Shown here piece by piece: positions 29,144-37,460 of a DNA stretch of 64,000 bases (position 1 is the first letter of the stretch; each line of letters begins with the position of its first letter). The stretch covers positions 46,694 to 110,693 of the forward strand of contig JAFEDF010000232.1 in the NCBI GenBank assembly GCA_018241785.1, given 5' to 3'. The DNA is from Pseudomonadota bacterium. Lineage in GTDB: Bacteria; Pseudomonadota; Gammaproteobacteria; Burkholderiales; Casimicrobiaceae. The notes under the pieces were generated by a model, which had not been told where the DNA came from, did no database searches, and saw only the letters and a list, made by a program, of their open reading frames with translations. Position numbers and translations under genes: made by a program.

Positions 29144-29812
29144 TCAATTTCCCCGATTGCGGATCACCACCTGGTACGGGCGCCACAGGTACCAGAACGG
29201 GAAGGCGACGAGATGCGCGAGCCGGGAGAACGGGAACAGCGCGATCACGAGGAAGCCGTTCAGCATGTGCAGCTTGACGACCCACGGCAGCGAAGAAACG
29301 TACTGCGTCTGCGGATCGAGGACCACGAGCGAGAGCAGCCACGGCACCGCGGTGTGCAGATACCAGTCTGCACCCCAGCGATAGACGAGCGACACCCAGA
29401 AGCCGAGCACCACCTGCACGAGCAACACGAGCAAGAGCGCCCAGTCCATCACCGTACTCACGGCGGCGATACGCGGCTGGGTGAGGCGGCGCCAGATCAG
29501 CACGCACAGCCCGGTGAGCGCAGCGAGCGCCAGTGCGAAGCCGATCACCTCGAACGTGTAGAGGGCTGTCGGGTCCGCGATCACGCGCGCCCAGACGCCC
29601 GGGACCAGGAAGGCGACCAGATGCGCGAGCAGCACGATGACGATGCCGTAGTGCCACGGCACCGATCCCCAGAACAGCCGCCGGTTCTCGAGGAGCTGCG
29701 ATGACAGGCTCGAATACGTGAAGCGGCTGTGGCGATAGCGGTAGATGCCGCCGAACACCGCCAGTGCGAGCGCGAGGTAGGGAAACGCAACGAACAGGAC
29801 GACCTCCGCCAT
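29144..29812 (-). CDS. narI: respiratory nitrate reductase/nitrite oxidoreductase gamma subunit, cytochrome b
   Basis: 222-aa five-helix membrane cytochrome b that exchanges electrons between the quinone pool or cytochrome and NarH. The four haem-ligand histidines match NarI: His54, His64, His182 and His200. The ATG at 29812 follows GGGAGGAAA and gives MAEVVLFVAFPYLAL; upstream starts extend into narJ. It is the last gene of the operon and lies 65 bp after narJ. Confidence 0.93.
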   Translation of the reverse strand: MAEVVLFVAFPYLALALAVFGGIYRYRHSRFTYSSLSSQLLENRRLFWGSVPWHYGIVIVLLAHLVAFLVPGVWARVIADPTALYTFEVIGFALALAALTGLCVLIWRRLTQPRIAAVSTVMDWALLLVLLVQVVLGFWVSLVYRWGADWYLHTAVPWLLSLVVLDPQTQYVSSLPWVVKLHMLNGFLVIALFPFSRLAHLVAFPFWYLWRPYQVVIRNRGN

Positions 29813-29877
29813 CTTGGTTTCCTCCCTGGTTTGCTCTTCGAACCGAGCTCCGCTCGTCCTGGTATCCGCGGCATCGG

Positions 29878-30576
29878 TCAATGCGGCCAGGTTTCCTGCA
29901 GCGCGATGTGCAGCGCCTGCAGCGCCCGATAGTAAGGGTGCGGCGCAGCGTCGCCGCCACGCGCGCCGCGCTCTTCGGCGTCGTCGCTCGTCTCCAGCAC
30001 GAAGCCGCCCGCGAGCACTTCACCGTGGCTGTGGCCGTCGAGCTGCTTGCGCTCGACGCCGGTGTCGCCGTCGAAGTCGCCGGGCCCGTCGTGGTGGTCG
30101 TCGCCCGACTCGGGGCGCGTCGTCATCCGTTCGAGCGCCGGCAGGAGCCCCTCGCGCACGAGGTCGTCGGTGTCCTCGCCGCCCTCGCTGTGCGCGACGA
30201 AGCGAAGCACGACCGACAGCCGATCGGCGATCTCGCTGGGTGAGGACTGAAACGTCTCGGCGCGATAGCGTTCCTTCAACCCCAGCAGGAAGCTGCTGCG
30301 CTTGTAATTCTCACCGAAGAGCTGGTAGCCGATGTACGGGTGGCAGATCGGGTTGAGGTCGAAGAAGCCGCTGTAGGCCTCCTCGAGCTTGCCGAGCGGC
30401 GCCCCTTCGGTGAACGCCCGGAATTCGCGCAGCAGATCCGCAGCCGCCGGTACCGGGCCCGCGAGCAGCGCCTCGCATTCGGCCGCCTTGCCTGTCAGCT
30501 CCCGTGCCGGATAGTCGAGAATGTCGGCGAACAGCGCGGCGATCCGCCGGTGGTCGTGCGCGTGGCTCATCTTCAC
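29878..30576 (-). CDS. narJ: nitrate reductase assembly chaperone NarJ
   Basis: 232-aa TorD/DmsD/NarJ-family chaperone for cofactor insertion into NarG. Recognisable are LFADILDYP, YSGFFDLNPICHPYIGYQLFGENYKRS (read as FDLNPICHPYIGYQLFGE) and LKERYRAE. A His/Asp-rich linker lies near residues 160-190. The start overlaps the narH stop. Start could be the ATG two codons later. Confidence 0.93.
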   Translation of the reverse strand: MKMSHAHDHRRIAALFADILDYPARELTGKAAECEALLAGPVPAAADLLREFRAFTEGAPLGKLEEAYSGFFDLNPICHPYIGYQLFGENYKRSSFLLGLKERYRAETFQSSPSEIADRLSVVLRFVAHSEGGEDTDDLVREGLLPALERMTTRPESGDDHHDGPGDFDGDTGVERKQLDGHSHGEVLAGGFVLETSDDAEERGARGGDAAPHPYYRALQALHIALQETWPH

Positions 30577-32114
30577 AGTCCCCGGTGCGGCTCTTCGCGA
30601 TAGCCGAAGCCTACGGCTCCCTTGCGCGTCGGGTAGTTGCGCGAGACCGGGTCGAGTGCCGGGAACAGCGAATCGACCGCCGTCTCGCGCTCCATCGCGG
30701 GGACGACGAAGCGCTCCTCGTAGGTCGGCAGCGACGTGAGGCGGAAGATCGCCTCGACCTCGCGCGCGTCGGTGTGCGCCTGCGCCAATGCCCGCTCGAC
30801 CTCGGCAGCGGGCACGTCCTTGACGCGCTTCGCACGCATGTGGATGCGCACGGCGACGAGCTTGCGATAGACCTCACGGATAATTTCCTCATTGCCCGCC
30901 GAGAACAGGCTCGCCATGTAGCGCAGCGGGATGCGCGACTTCTCGAGCGCACTCAGCATCGGCGCGAGCCCCTCGCCGCCTGCGTCGACCATGTTGTACA
31001 TACCCTTGTCCATCTTGGCGAGAACCGGGCCCATCGGCGGCACGTAGAAGAGCATCGGCAGCGTGCGGAACTCGGGGTGCAGCGGCAGCGCGAGCTTCCA
31101 CTGCTTGACGAACTTGTAGACCGGGGACTTCTGCGCGGCGTCGATCTTCTGGTCCGGAATGCCGTTGGCCTTCGCCGCAGCGATCACCTTCGGGTCGAAT
31201 GGGTCGGCGATGACGTCGCGTTGCGCCTGGACCAGCGCATCGTCGGGCGCCTTCGCCGCCTGCTCGATGCGGTCGGCATCGCAAAGCAGCAGCCCGATGT
31301 AGCGAATTCGTCCGACGCACGAGTGGAAGCAGGCGGGCGGCTGCCCGCTCTCCAGCCGCGGATAGCACAGGATGCACTTCTCCGCCTTGCCGGTCGACCA
31401 GTTGAAGTAAGTCTTCTTGTACGGGCAGCCCGAGATGCACATGCGCCAGGCGCGGCACTTGTCCTGGTTGACGAGCACGATGCCGTCCTCGCCGCGCTTG
31501 TAGATCGCCCCCGCCGGGCACGCCGCCACGCATCCCGGATTCAGGCAGTGGTTGCAGATGCGCGGCAGATAGAAGAACACGACGCGGTCGATCTCCTGCA
31601 TCTGCCGCCGCTCTTCCTCGCTTGCGTTGTCGAGATTCGGGTCGTTGTTCGCATAGACCTGCGAGCCGCTCAGGTCGTCGTCCCAGTTCGGGCCCGCCTC
31701 GATCGTGTCCATGTACTTGCCGGTCACCATCGACACGGCGCGTGCCGTCGGCTGGTCGTCGCCCTCGGGCGCGTCGAACAGGTTCTGGTAGTCGTAGGTC
31801 CACGGCTCGAAGTAGTCGTCGAGGGTCGGCAGGTAGGGGTTGTAGAAGATGTTTCCGAGCGTTCCCCATTTGCCCTGCAGGCGCAGGCGCAGCTTCTTCG
31901 TTTTCTTGTCGAGCACCCAGCCGCCGCGGTACTTGTCCTGGTCCTCCCAGCGCGTCGGATACCCGGTGCCGGGCTTGGTTTCGACGTTGTTCCAGTACAT
32001 GTACTCGGCACCCTTGCGGTCGGTCCAGATGTTCTTGCATGCGACCGTGCAGGTGTGGCAGCCGATGCACTTGTCGAGGTGGAACACCATCGCGATCTGT
32101 GACTGGATTTTCAT
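30573..32114 (-). CDS. narH: respiratory nitrate reductase/nitrite oxidoreductase beta subunit
   Basis: 513-aa ferredoxin-type subunit carrying four Fe-S clusters. The cysteine groups are CIGCHTCTVACK, CNHCLNPGCVAACP, CRAWRMCISGCP and CILCYPRLESGQPPACFHSC. The Trp in CRAW marks the 3Fe-4S site of NarH. No signal peptide, so it is cytoplasmic. It follows the FKBP gene by 18 bp, where most nar operons would have narG directly. Confidence 0.95.
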   Translation of the reverse strand: MKIQSQIAMVFHLDKCIGCHTCTVACKNIWTDRKGAEYMYWNNVETKPGTGYPTRWEDQDKYRGGWVLDKKTKKLRLRLQGKWGTLGNIFYNPYLPTLDDYFEPWTYDYQNLFDAPEGDDQPTARAVSMVTGKYMDTIEAGPNWDDDLSGSQVYANNDPNLDNASEEERRQMQEIDRVVFFYLPRICNHCLNPGCVAACPAGAIYKRGEDGIVLVNQDKCRAWRMCISGCPYKKTYFNWSTGKAEKCILCYPRLESGQPPACFHSCVGRIRYIGLLLCDADRIEQAAKAPDDALVQAQRDVIADPFDPKVIAAAKANGIPDQKIDAAQKSPVYKFVKQWKLALPLHPEFRTLPMLFYVPPMGPVLAKMDKGMYNMVDAGGEGLAPMLSALEKSRIPLRYMASLFSAGNEEIIREVYRKLVAVRIHMRAKRVKDVPAAEVERALAQAHTDAREVEAIFRLTSLPTYEERFVVPAMERETAVDSLFPALDPVSRNYPTRKGAVGFGYREEPHRGL

Positions 32115-32132
32115 TGCCTGCTCTGCTCCGGT

Positions 32133-32648
32133 TTACCGGTCTGGGCCGACGCCTTCGGCTTCCGCATCGCGCACCGCCACCACGGTGACGTCGAACTCCA
32201 GCGTCATGCCGGCGAGTGGATGATTGGTGTCGACGAGCACCGTGCCGTTCTCGGCGTCGACCTCGGTGACCATCACGTTCTCGATGTGGCGGCCGTCCTC
32301 GCTCTGCGCGAGGAAGCACATCCCCGCGTCGACCTGATCGGCGCCGCCGAACACATCGGCCGGAAGCCGCTGCTGCAGCGCGTGGTCGCGCTCGCCGTAA
32401 GCGTCGGCAGGCGACAGCGTGACGACGGTCTGCTCGCCGGGAGCGAGCCCTTCGAGCGCACGCTCGAGCGCCGGCAGCAGCCTGCCGTCGCCGTGCCGGT
32501 ACTCGAGCGGAGCGTCGCCCCACACCGACGAGCGGATATGGCGGATCGCGCCGTTGGTGCGCAGCGTGTAGTCGATCGCCACCCGCTTGCCCGGGCCGAT
32601 TCGCGCCGGCGCGTGCTCGCGTCGAACGGCGTAGGCCTCGGTCACCAT
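32133..32648 (-). CDS. FKBP/SlyD-type peptidyl-prolyl isomerase
   Basis: 171 aa, cytoplasmic. FKBP core with [19 protein letters not shown], an inserted flap ([20 protein letters not shown]) and the SlyD-like end [15 protein letters not shown]. It lacks a His-rich metal tail. The ATG at 32648 overlaps the narG stop by 7 bp, so it is coupled to narG. A prolyl isomerase gene (nxrX) lies between nxrA and nxrB in Nitrobacter, which makes this position notable. It probably helps fold or assemble the NarGH complex. Confidence 0.88.
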   Translation of the reverse strand: MVTEAYAVRREHAPARIGPGKRVAIDYTLRTNGAIRHIRSSVWGDAPLEYRHGDGRLLPALERALEGLAPGEQTVVTLSPADAYGERDHALQQRLPADVFGGADQVDAGMCFLAQSEDGRHIENVMVTEVDAENGTVLVDTNHPLAGMTLEFDVTVVAVRDAEAEGVGPDR

Positions 32649-35600
32649 TGCAGCTTCTCCATCTTGCGCACGACGCAGTGCGTGTCGCGCGTCATGATTC
32701 CGGTGGGTCCCCAGTAGTTGAACGCGTAGGTGAACTGCGCGTAGCCTCCCGCGAGGTACACCGGGTTGATGCGCGTGCGCGTCAGGCTGTTGTGCCCGCC
32801 CGCGCGCCTGCCGCCGCGCTCCTGCGAGCGCGGGATGTACACGGTGCGCTCGACCGCGTGGTAGTAGAGGCAGGTGCCGGGCTGCACGCGGCGGCTGACG
32901 TTGGCGCGGCTCACCACGACGCCGTTGTCGTTGTAGACCTCGACCCAGTCGTTGTCCTCGATGCCCACGCGCTCGGCGTCCTTGTCGTTGAGCCACACCG
33001 GATCCATGCCGCGCGACAGCAGCAGCATCCGGTGATTGTCCTTGTAGGTGGAATGGATGTTCCACTTGCCGTGCGGGGTGATGTAGTTCAGCACCAGGCA
33101 GCGGTCGTCGACGCGGCTCTTGACGATGTCGCCGGTCTTCTGCGGGACGAGCTTGGGCTTGTAGGTCGGCAGGTGCTCGCCGAAGTCGATGTACCACGGA
33201 TGGTCGAGGTACAGCGACTGGCGGCCGGTGAGCGTGCGCCACGGAACCAGGCGCTCGACGTTCATGCACCACGCCGAGTAGGCGCGGCCGTCGTTGACCA
33301 TGCCGGTCCAGCACGGGCTGATCAGGAGCCGCCGTGGCTGCCGCGTGATGTCGCCGAAGTTCATCGTCACGCCGCGCACCTTCTCGGCGAGGTCGGCGAG
33401 CGGCAGCCCGACGCGCTCCTCCTCGTGCCGGAAGGCCTGCCAGGCGAGCTCGCCGTTCGTCTCGGGCGCGAGTGCGAGCAGCAGGTTGGCGGCGTCGAGC
33501 GCGTCCTCGACGCTCGGATAACGCTTCCCGCCCCATTCGACGCAGCGCATGTGCCGCGGGTCGGGCGAGCCGCCGACCGGATTCTCGAGCAGCCGGTCGT
33601 ACTGCTCGCGGATCGGGATGTGCACGCCGTTGCCGCTGATACCGTCGTCGCGCACCAGCGGACCGAACGAGATGTAGCGGTTGTACAGGTTCGCGTAGTC
33701 GCGCTCGACGATGCGCAGGTGCGGCATCGTCTTGCCCGGCACCGGCACACCCTCGCCCTCGGCCCAGTCGCGGACCTGCGGCTGCGCGAGCTCGTCGGGG
33801 GTGTCGTGGGTGAGCGGAGTCGCGACGAGGTCGCGCACCGGTCCGGGAAAGACCTTCGGTGCGAGCTCGCTCACCTTCTTCGCGAGCAGCTTGAACACTT
33901 CCCAGTCGGTCTTCGACTCCCACACCGGAGGCACCGCCTGCCCGAGCGGATGGACGAACGAGTGCAGGTCGGTGGTGTTGAGGTCGTTCTTCTCGTACCA
34001 GAAGGCGGCCGGCAGCACGATGTCCGAGTAGAGCGCCGACGAATCCATGCGGAAGTTCACGTCGACGACGAGGTCCATCTTGCCGCGCGGCGCCGGCTCG
34101 CGGAAGCGGACCGTGCGCGTCTTGCCCTTCGCGCGCTCGTCGGCGATCGCGTTGTCGTGCGTGCCGAGGTAGTGGCGCAGGAAGAACTCGTGTCCCTTGG
34201 CGCTCGCCTGGATCGCGTTGCCGCGCCAGATGAACCAGACGCGCGGCCAGTTCTCCTCGGCGTCGGGGTCCTCGACTGCGAAGCGCAGTTTCCTGCTCGC
34301 GACCTCGTCGACGACGCGCTCGACGATCTCGCTGTCGGTCTTCGCCCCGGCGGCGGCCGCGTCATGCACGATGTCGAGCGGATTGCGGTCGAAGTGCGGG
34401 GCGTACGGCATCCAGCCGAGGCGCACCGACTTCGCCTCCAGGTCGAGCGCATGCCCCTTGGCCCAGCGTGCCGACTTCGGGGTGACGCCGTATTCGGTGA
34501 ACTCGGCCTCGTAGCGCCACTGGTCGCTGTTGGCGTAATGCCAGATCGGCGACTGCGCGCGCCGCGGCGGCTTCGCCCAGTCGAGCGCGAAGGCGAGCGA
34601 AGTCCACGGCGCAACCAGCGCGAGCTTCTCCTGGCCGACGTAGTGGTTCATCCCGCCGCCGTTCCTCCCGCAGCAGCCGCACAGGATCAGCGCAGCGATC
34701 GGCGCCCGGTAGGCGAGGTTGTTGTAGTACCAGTGGTTGACGCTGGCGCCGACGATGACCATCGAGCGGCCTTGTGTCGCTTCGGCGTTGGCGGCGAACT
34801 CGCGTGCGAAGCGCACCACCGTGTCGCGGCCGATCCCCGTGTACTGTTCCTGCCACGCGGGCGTGTACGGTGCGTCGTCGTCGTAGCCCGCCGGGTACGC
34901 GCCGTCGAGTCCGCGGCCGACACCGTACTGCGCCATCAGCAGATCGAAGCCCGTGGCGACCAGTGCCTCGCCGTCGAGGGTCTTCAGCCGGCGCACCGGA
35001 ACGCCGCGCGTCAGCATCCTGCCGCTGGCGAAATCGTCGAACGCTACCTGTACGACGTCGTCGCGCCCATCGAGAAGGCTCAGGACTGCGTCGATCGGAC
35101 TGTCGTCGAGCCCGTCCTCTGCGGACAGGTTCCACTTGCCCTTTTCCTCACCCCAGCGAAATCCGACCTGGCCCTTGGGCATCCGCGCTTCGCCGCTCAG
35201 CGCATCGAGCACGAGCATCTTCCAGTCGCCGTTCGCGACGTCGCGGTAGCGCTCGACGCGCTTGCCGCGCAAGAGCTGGCCGGTGCGGTAAGCGTTGCCG
35301 TCGCGCACCAGCTCGACGAGGAACGGGCAGTCGGAGTAGCGCTTCAGGTAGTCGGTGAAATACTGCACGTTGCGCGCTGCGTGGAACTCGGTGAGGATGA
35401 CGTGACCGACGGCCATCCACAGCGCGGTGTCCTGACCTGCACGGATCGGGATCCACCAGTCGGCGTACTTCGCGACCTGGCTGAAGTCGGGGGCGATGAC
35501 GACGAATTTCGCTCCCTCGTGCCGCGCCTCGGCGATGAAGTGCACGTCCGGGGTGCGGGTCATGTTGAGGTTCGACCCCATCGAAACGATGTACTTCGCG

Positions 35601-36286
35601 TTGTACCAATCGGCGCTCTCGCAGACGTCGGTCTGGTCGCCCCAGATCTCGGGGAACGCGTTCGGCAGGTCGGCGTACCAGTCGTAGAAGCTCATGCACA
35701 CGCCGCCGAGGAGCTGCAGGAAGCGCGCGCCGCCGGCATAGGACAGGAACGACATCGCCGGAATCGGCGAAAAGCCGAAGACCCGGTCGGGTCCCCACTT
35801 GCGCACGGTGTGCAGGCTCGCAGCGGCGATCAGCTCGGCGACCTCGTCCCAGCTCGCGCGGCGAAAACCACCCTTGCCGCGCGCCTTCTGCCAGCGTGCG
35901 CGTTTGGACGCGTCGCCGACCAGCGCCGCCCAGGCGTCGACCGGGTCGGGGTGCGCCGCCCTGGCTTCGCGCCAAAGGTCGATCAGTGCGCCGCGCACGT
36001 ATGGATACTTGACGCGGATCGGGCTGTAGACGTACCACGACGCCGAGATGCCTCGCTGGCAGCCGCGGGGCTCGTATGGGGGCAGGCTCGACTCCAGCAT
36101 CGGATAGTCGGTCTGCTGCATCTCCCAGGTGATGATGCCGTCCTTCACGTACACCGCCCACGAGCAACCACCGGTGCAGTTCACGCCGTGCGTGCTGCGT
36201 ACGATGTTGTCGTGCTGCCAGCGGTTGCGATAGAACTCCTCCCACTTGCGGGCCTCGGGCTTCACCAGGTCTCGTATCCAGCCCAT
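32642..36286 (-). CDS. narG: respiratory nitrate reductase/nitrite oxidoreductase alpha subunit
   Basis: 1214-aa molybdo-bis-MGD catalytic subunit, cytoplasmic and without a Tat signal. FS0 cluster ligands are His33, Cys37, Cys41 and Cys76 ([20 protein letters not shown]). The Mo-ligand Asp is Asp202 in [10 protein letters not shown]. The N-terminus is about 16 residues shorter than E. coli NarG (1247 aa). Phrases such as [11 protein letters not shown] and NAFPEIWG...DVCESADW resemble, as I recall, the Nitrobacter NxrA/Thermus NarG group more than enterobacterial NarG. Direction (nitrate reduction or nitrite oxidation) cannot be decided here. Confidence 0.95.
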   Translation of the reverse strand: MGWIRDLVKPEARKWEEFYRNRWQHDNIVRSTHGVNCTGGCSWAVYVKDGIITWEMQQTDYPMLESSLPPYEPRGCQRGISASWYVYSPIRVKYPYVRGALIDLWREARAAHPDPVDAWAALVGDASKRARWQKARGKGGFRRASWDEVAELIAAASLHTVRKWGPDRVFGFSPIPAMSFLSYAGGARFLQLLGGVCMSFYDWYADLPNAFPEIWGDQTDVCESADWYNAKYIVSMGSNLNMTRTPDVHFIAEARHEGAKFVVIAPDFSQVAKYADWWIPIRAGQDTALWMAVGHVILTEFHAARNVQYFTDYLKRYSDCPFLVELVRDGNAYRTGQLLRGKRVERYRDVANGDWKMLVLDALSGEARMPKGQVGFRWGEEKGKWNLSAEDGLDDSPIDAVLSLLDGRDDVVQVAFDDFASGRMLTRGVPVRRLKTLDGEALVATGFDLLMAQYGVGRGLDGAYPAGYDDDAPYTPAWQEQYTGIGRDTVVRFAREFAANAEATQGRSMVIVGASVNHWYYNNLAYRAPIAALILCGCCGRNGGGMNHYVGQEKLALVAPWTSLAFALDWAKPPRRAQSPIWHYANSDQWRYEAEFTEYGVTPKSARWAKGHALDLEAKSVRLGWMPYAPHFDRNPLDIVHDAAAAGAKTDSEIVERVVDEVASRKLRFAVEDPDAEENWPRVWFIWRGNAIQASAKGHEFFLRHYLGTHDNAIADERAKGKTRTVRFREPAPRGKMDLVVDVNFRMDSSALYSDIVLPAAFWYEKNDLNTTDLHSFVHPLGQAVPPVWESKTDWEVFKLLAKKVSELAPKVFPGPVRDLVATPLTHDTPDELAQPQVRDWAEGEGVPVPGKTMPHLRIVERDYANLYNRYISFGPLVRDDGISGNGVHIPIREQYDRLLENPVGGSPDPRHMRCVEWGGKRYPSVEDALDAANLLLALAPETNGELAWQAFRHEEERVGLPLADLAEKVRGVTMNFGDITRQPRRLLISPCWTGMVNDGRAYSAWCMNVERLVPWRTLTGRQSLYLDHPWYIDFGEHLPTYKPKLVPQKTGDIVKSRVDDRCLVLNYITPHGKWNIHSTYKDNHRMLLLSRGMDPVWLNDKDAERVGIEDNDWVEVYNDNGVVVSRANVSRRVQPGTCLYYHAVERTVYIPRSQERGGRRAGGHNSLTRTRINPVYLAGGYAQFTYAFNYWGPTGIMTRDTHCVVRKMEKLQW

Positions 36287-36295
36287 CGACGTCTC

Positions 36296-37261
36296 CTAGC
36301 CGCGTACGCGGATCGCGTGGCCGCGTGCATGACGTTGTGCAGCGACCATCGGGGCACGCACCGCGCGCAGGCGCCGGCGCCAGATCCACCCCGCGACGAC
36401 GAGCAGGATCGCGAGCCCGATCAGCGCCAGCAGGGCAAGCTGCCAGATCGCCTGCGCGGGCCTCCGGGATACCGCCGCCTGAGTCAGGAACGCGACGACG
36501 TCCGCACGCTCCGCGGAAGTCAGGGGCGTGCGCGCCCATACGGCGTTCATCGTCGGGGTGGGTGAGCCGCCGACGAAAGCGCTGACTGCCGCCGGCCCGC
36601 CGTAGCGCGTGACTACCGTCGTGAGGTCGGGGCCGAGCTGCCCGCCGCCGAGCGCACCGATGCCGGCGACACTGTGGCAGGCCATGCAAGGCGGCCCGTC
36701 ATTGTGAAAGCGCAGGGCTCCGGTGAAGAGCTCGCGGCCGCGTCCGGGATCGCCCGAAGACTCGGCTGTCTGCGCCACTTGCGCCGGCGTCTGCGCGACC
36801 GGCGCCGATGCGGGCGCGGCCGCCGCGGTGCTCGCCGCAGCAACCGCCGCCGGTGCTGCCGCACTCGTCGAAGCGCTTTCGAGGTACGCGATCACGTCGT
36901 CGACCTCGGCGGGCTTCAGGCCCAGGTTCGGCATCGGCACGTCGTGGAACTCGTGCAGCAGCGCGATCGCCACCGGATCCTTCGCCGCCAGCACCTTGTC
37001 CGGTGCCACAATCCAGCGCTGCAGCCAGTCGCGCGGGCGCAGCGCGCCGACCCCCTTCAGGTCGGGGCCGACGAGATTGCCGCTGCCGATCGTATGGCAG
37101 GCCACGCACCGCTGCTGGAAGATCTGCTTGCCCGCGTCGGCGTCGGCAGCCGAAGCCGCCGGGGCGATCAGAAGGGTGCTCGCCAGCCCCGCGATCGCGG
37201 CGGCGGCCGTCACCAGCCGCCTCCTCGTGCACCATTCAGCTTTCCCGCTTGTCATCCGCAT
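36296..37261 (-). CDS. membrane-anchored dihaem cytochrome c of the nar/nxr operon
   Basis: 321 aa. Signal peptide to about residue 38; haem motif CVACH at 52-56 with likely axial Met in PMPNLGL; an Ala/Pro linker at 130-165; second haem CMACH at 192-196 with likely Met in PTPTMNAV; one C-terminal membrane anchor at about 272-293. The two cytochrome domains would face the periplasm. It is the first gene of the operon, 9 bp before narG, comparable to narC of Thermus and the cytochrome c gene next to nxrA in Nitrobacter. Start chosen at ATG 37261; ATG 37255 is also possible. Confidence 0.88.
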   Translation of the reverse strand: MRMTSGKAEWCTRRRLVTAAAAIAGLASTLLIAPAASAADADAGKQIFQQRCVACHTIGSGNLVGPDLKGVGALRPRDWLQRWIVAPDKVLAAKDPVAIALLHEFHDVPMPNLGLKPAEVDDVIAYLESASTSAAAPAAVAAASTAAAAPASAPVAQTPAQVAQTAESSGDPGRGRELFTGALRFHNDGPPCMACHSVAGIGALGGGQLGPDLTTVVTRYGGPAAVSAFVGGSPTPTMNAVWARTPLTSAERADVVAFLTQAAVSRRPAQAIWQLALLALIGLAILLVVAGWIWRRRLRAVRAPMVAAQRHARGHAIRVRG

Positions 37262-37297
37262 CCCCCCGCGCGTGTCCGGGATCGGCCTTCGAAGCGT

Positions 37298-37319
37298 CTG
37301 CACGATCGAAGCTGTGCAG
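37298..37319 (-). promoter_or_regulatory. dyad upstream of the cytochrome c-narG operon
   Basis: CTGCAC-N10-GTGCAG is a perfect 6-bp inverted repeat about 40 bp before the first start codon of the operon. Its position fits an operator. I see no FNR or NarL-type site and no clear -35/-10. The remaining bases of the 199-bp gap include only a hairpin TGCCCGC-ATT-GCGGGCA (37423-37439) behind the regulator gene. Confidence 0.3.
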
Positions 37320-37460
37320 AGCCCCGGAGCGAACCATAGGGATGCGCACTTCCCGCGCGCTTCCACGGAGGACGGAAAATCGATGGCCGAGGGTGTCGGT
37401 CGCCGGCGCAGGGCGACCGCGCTGCCCGCATTGCGGGCATTGCGGCAGACAACGCCCGGT

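Noticed and set aside
32648..36565. A 1305-codon open frame antisense to narG
   Set aside because: It mirrors narG in a GC-rich genome where the antisense frame lacks stops; the peptide is low-complexity and Arg/Val-rich with no domain, while narG has all catalytic motifs.
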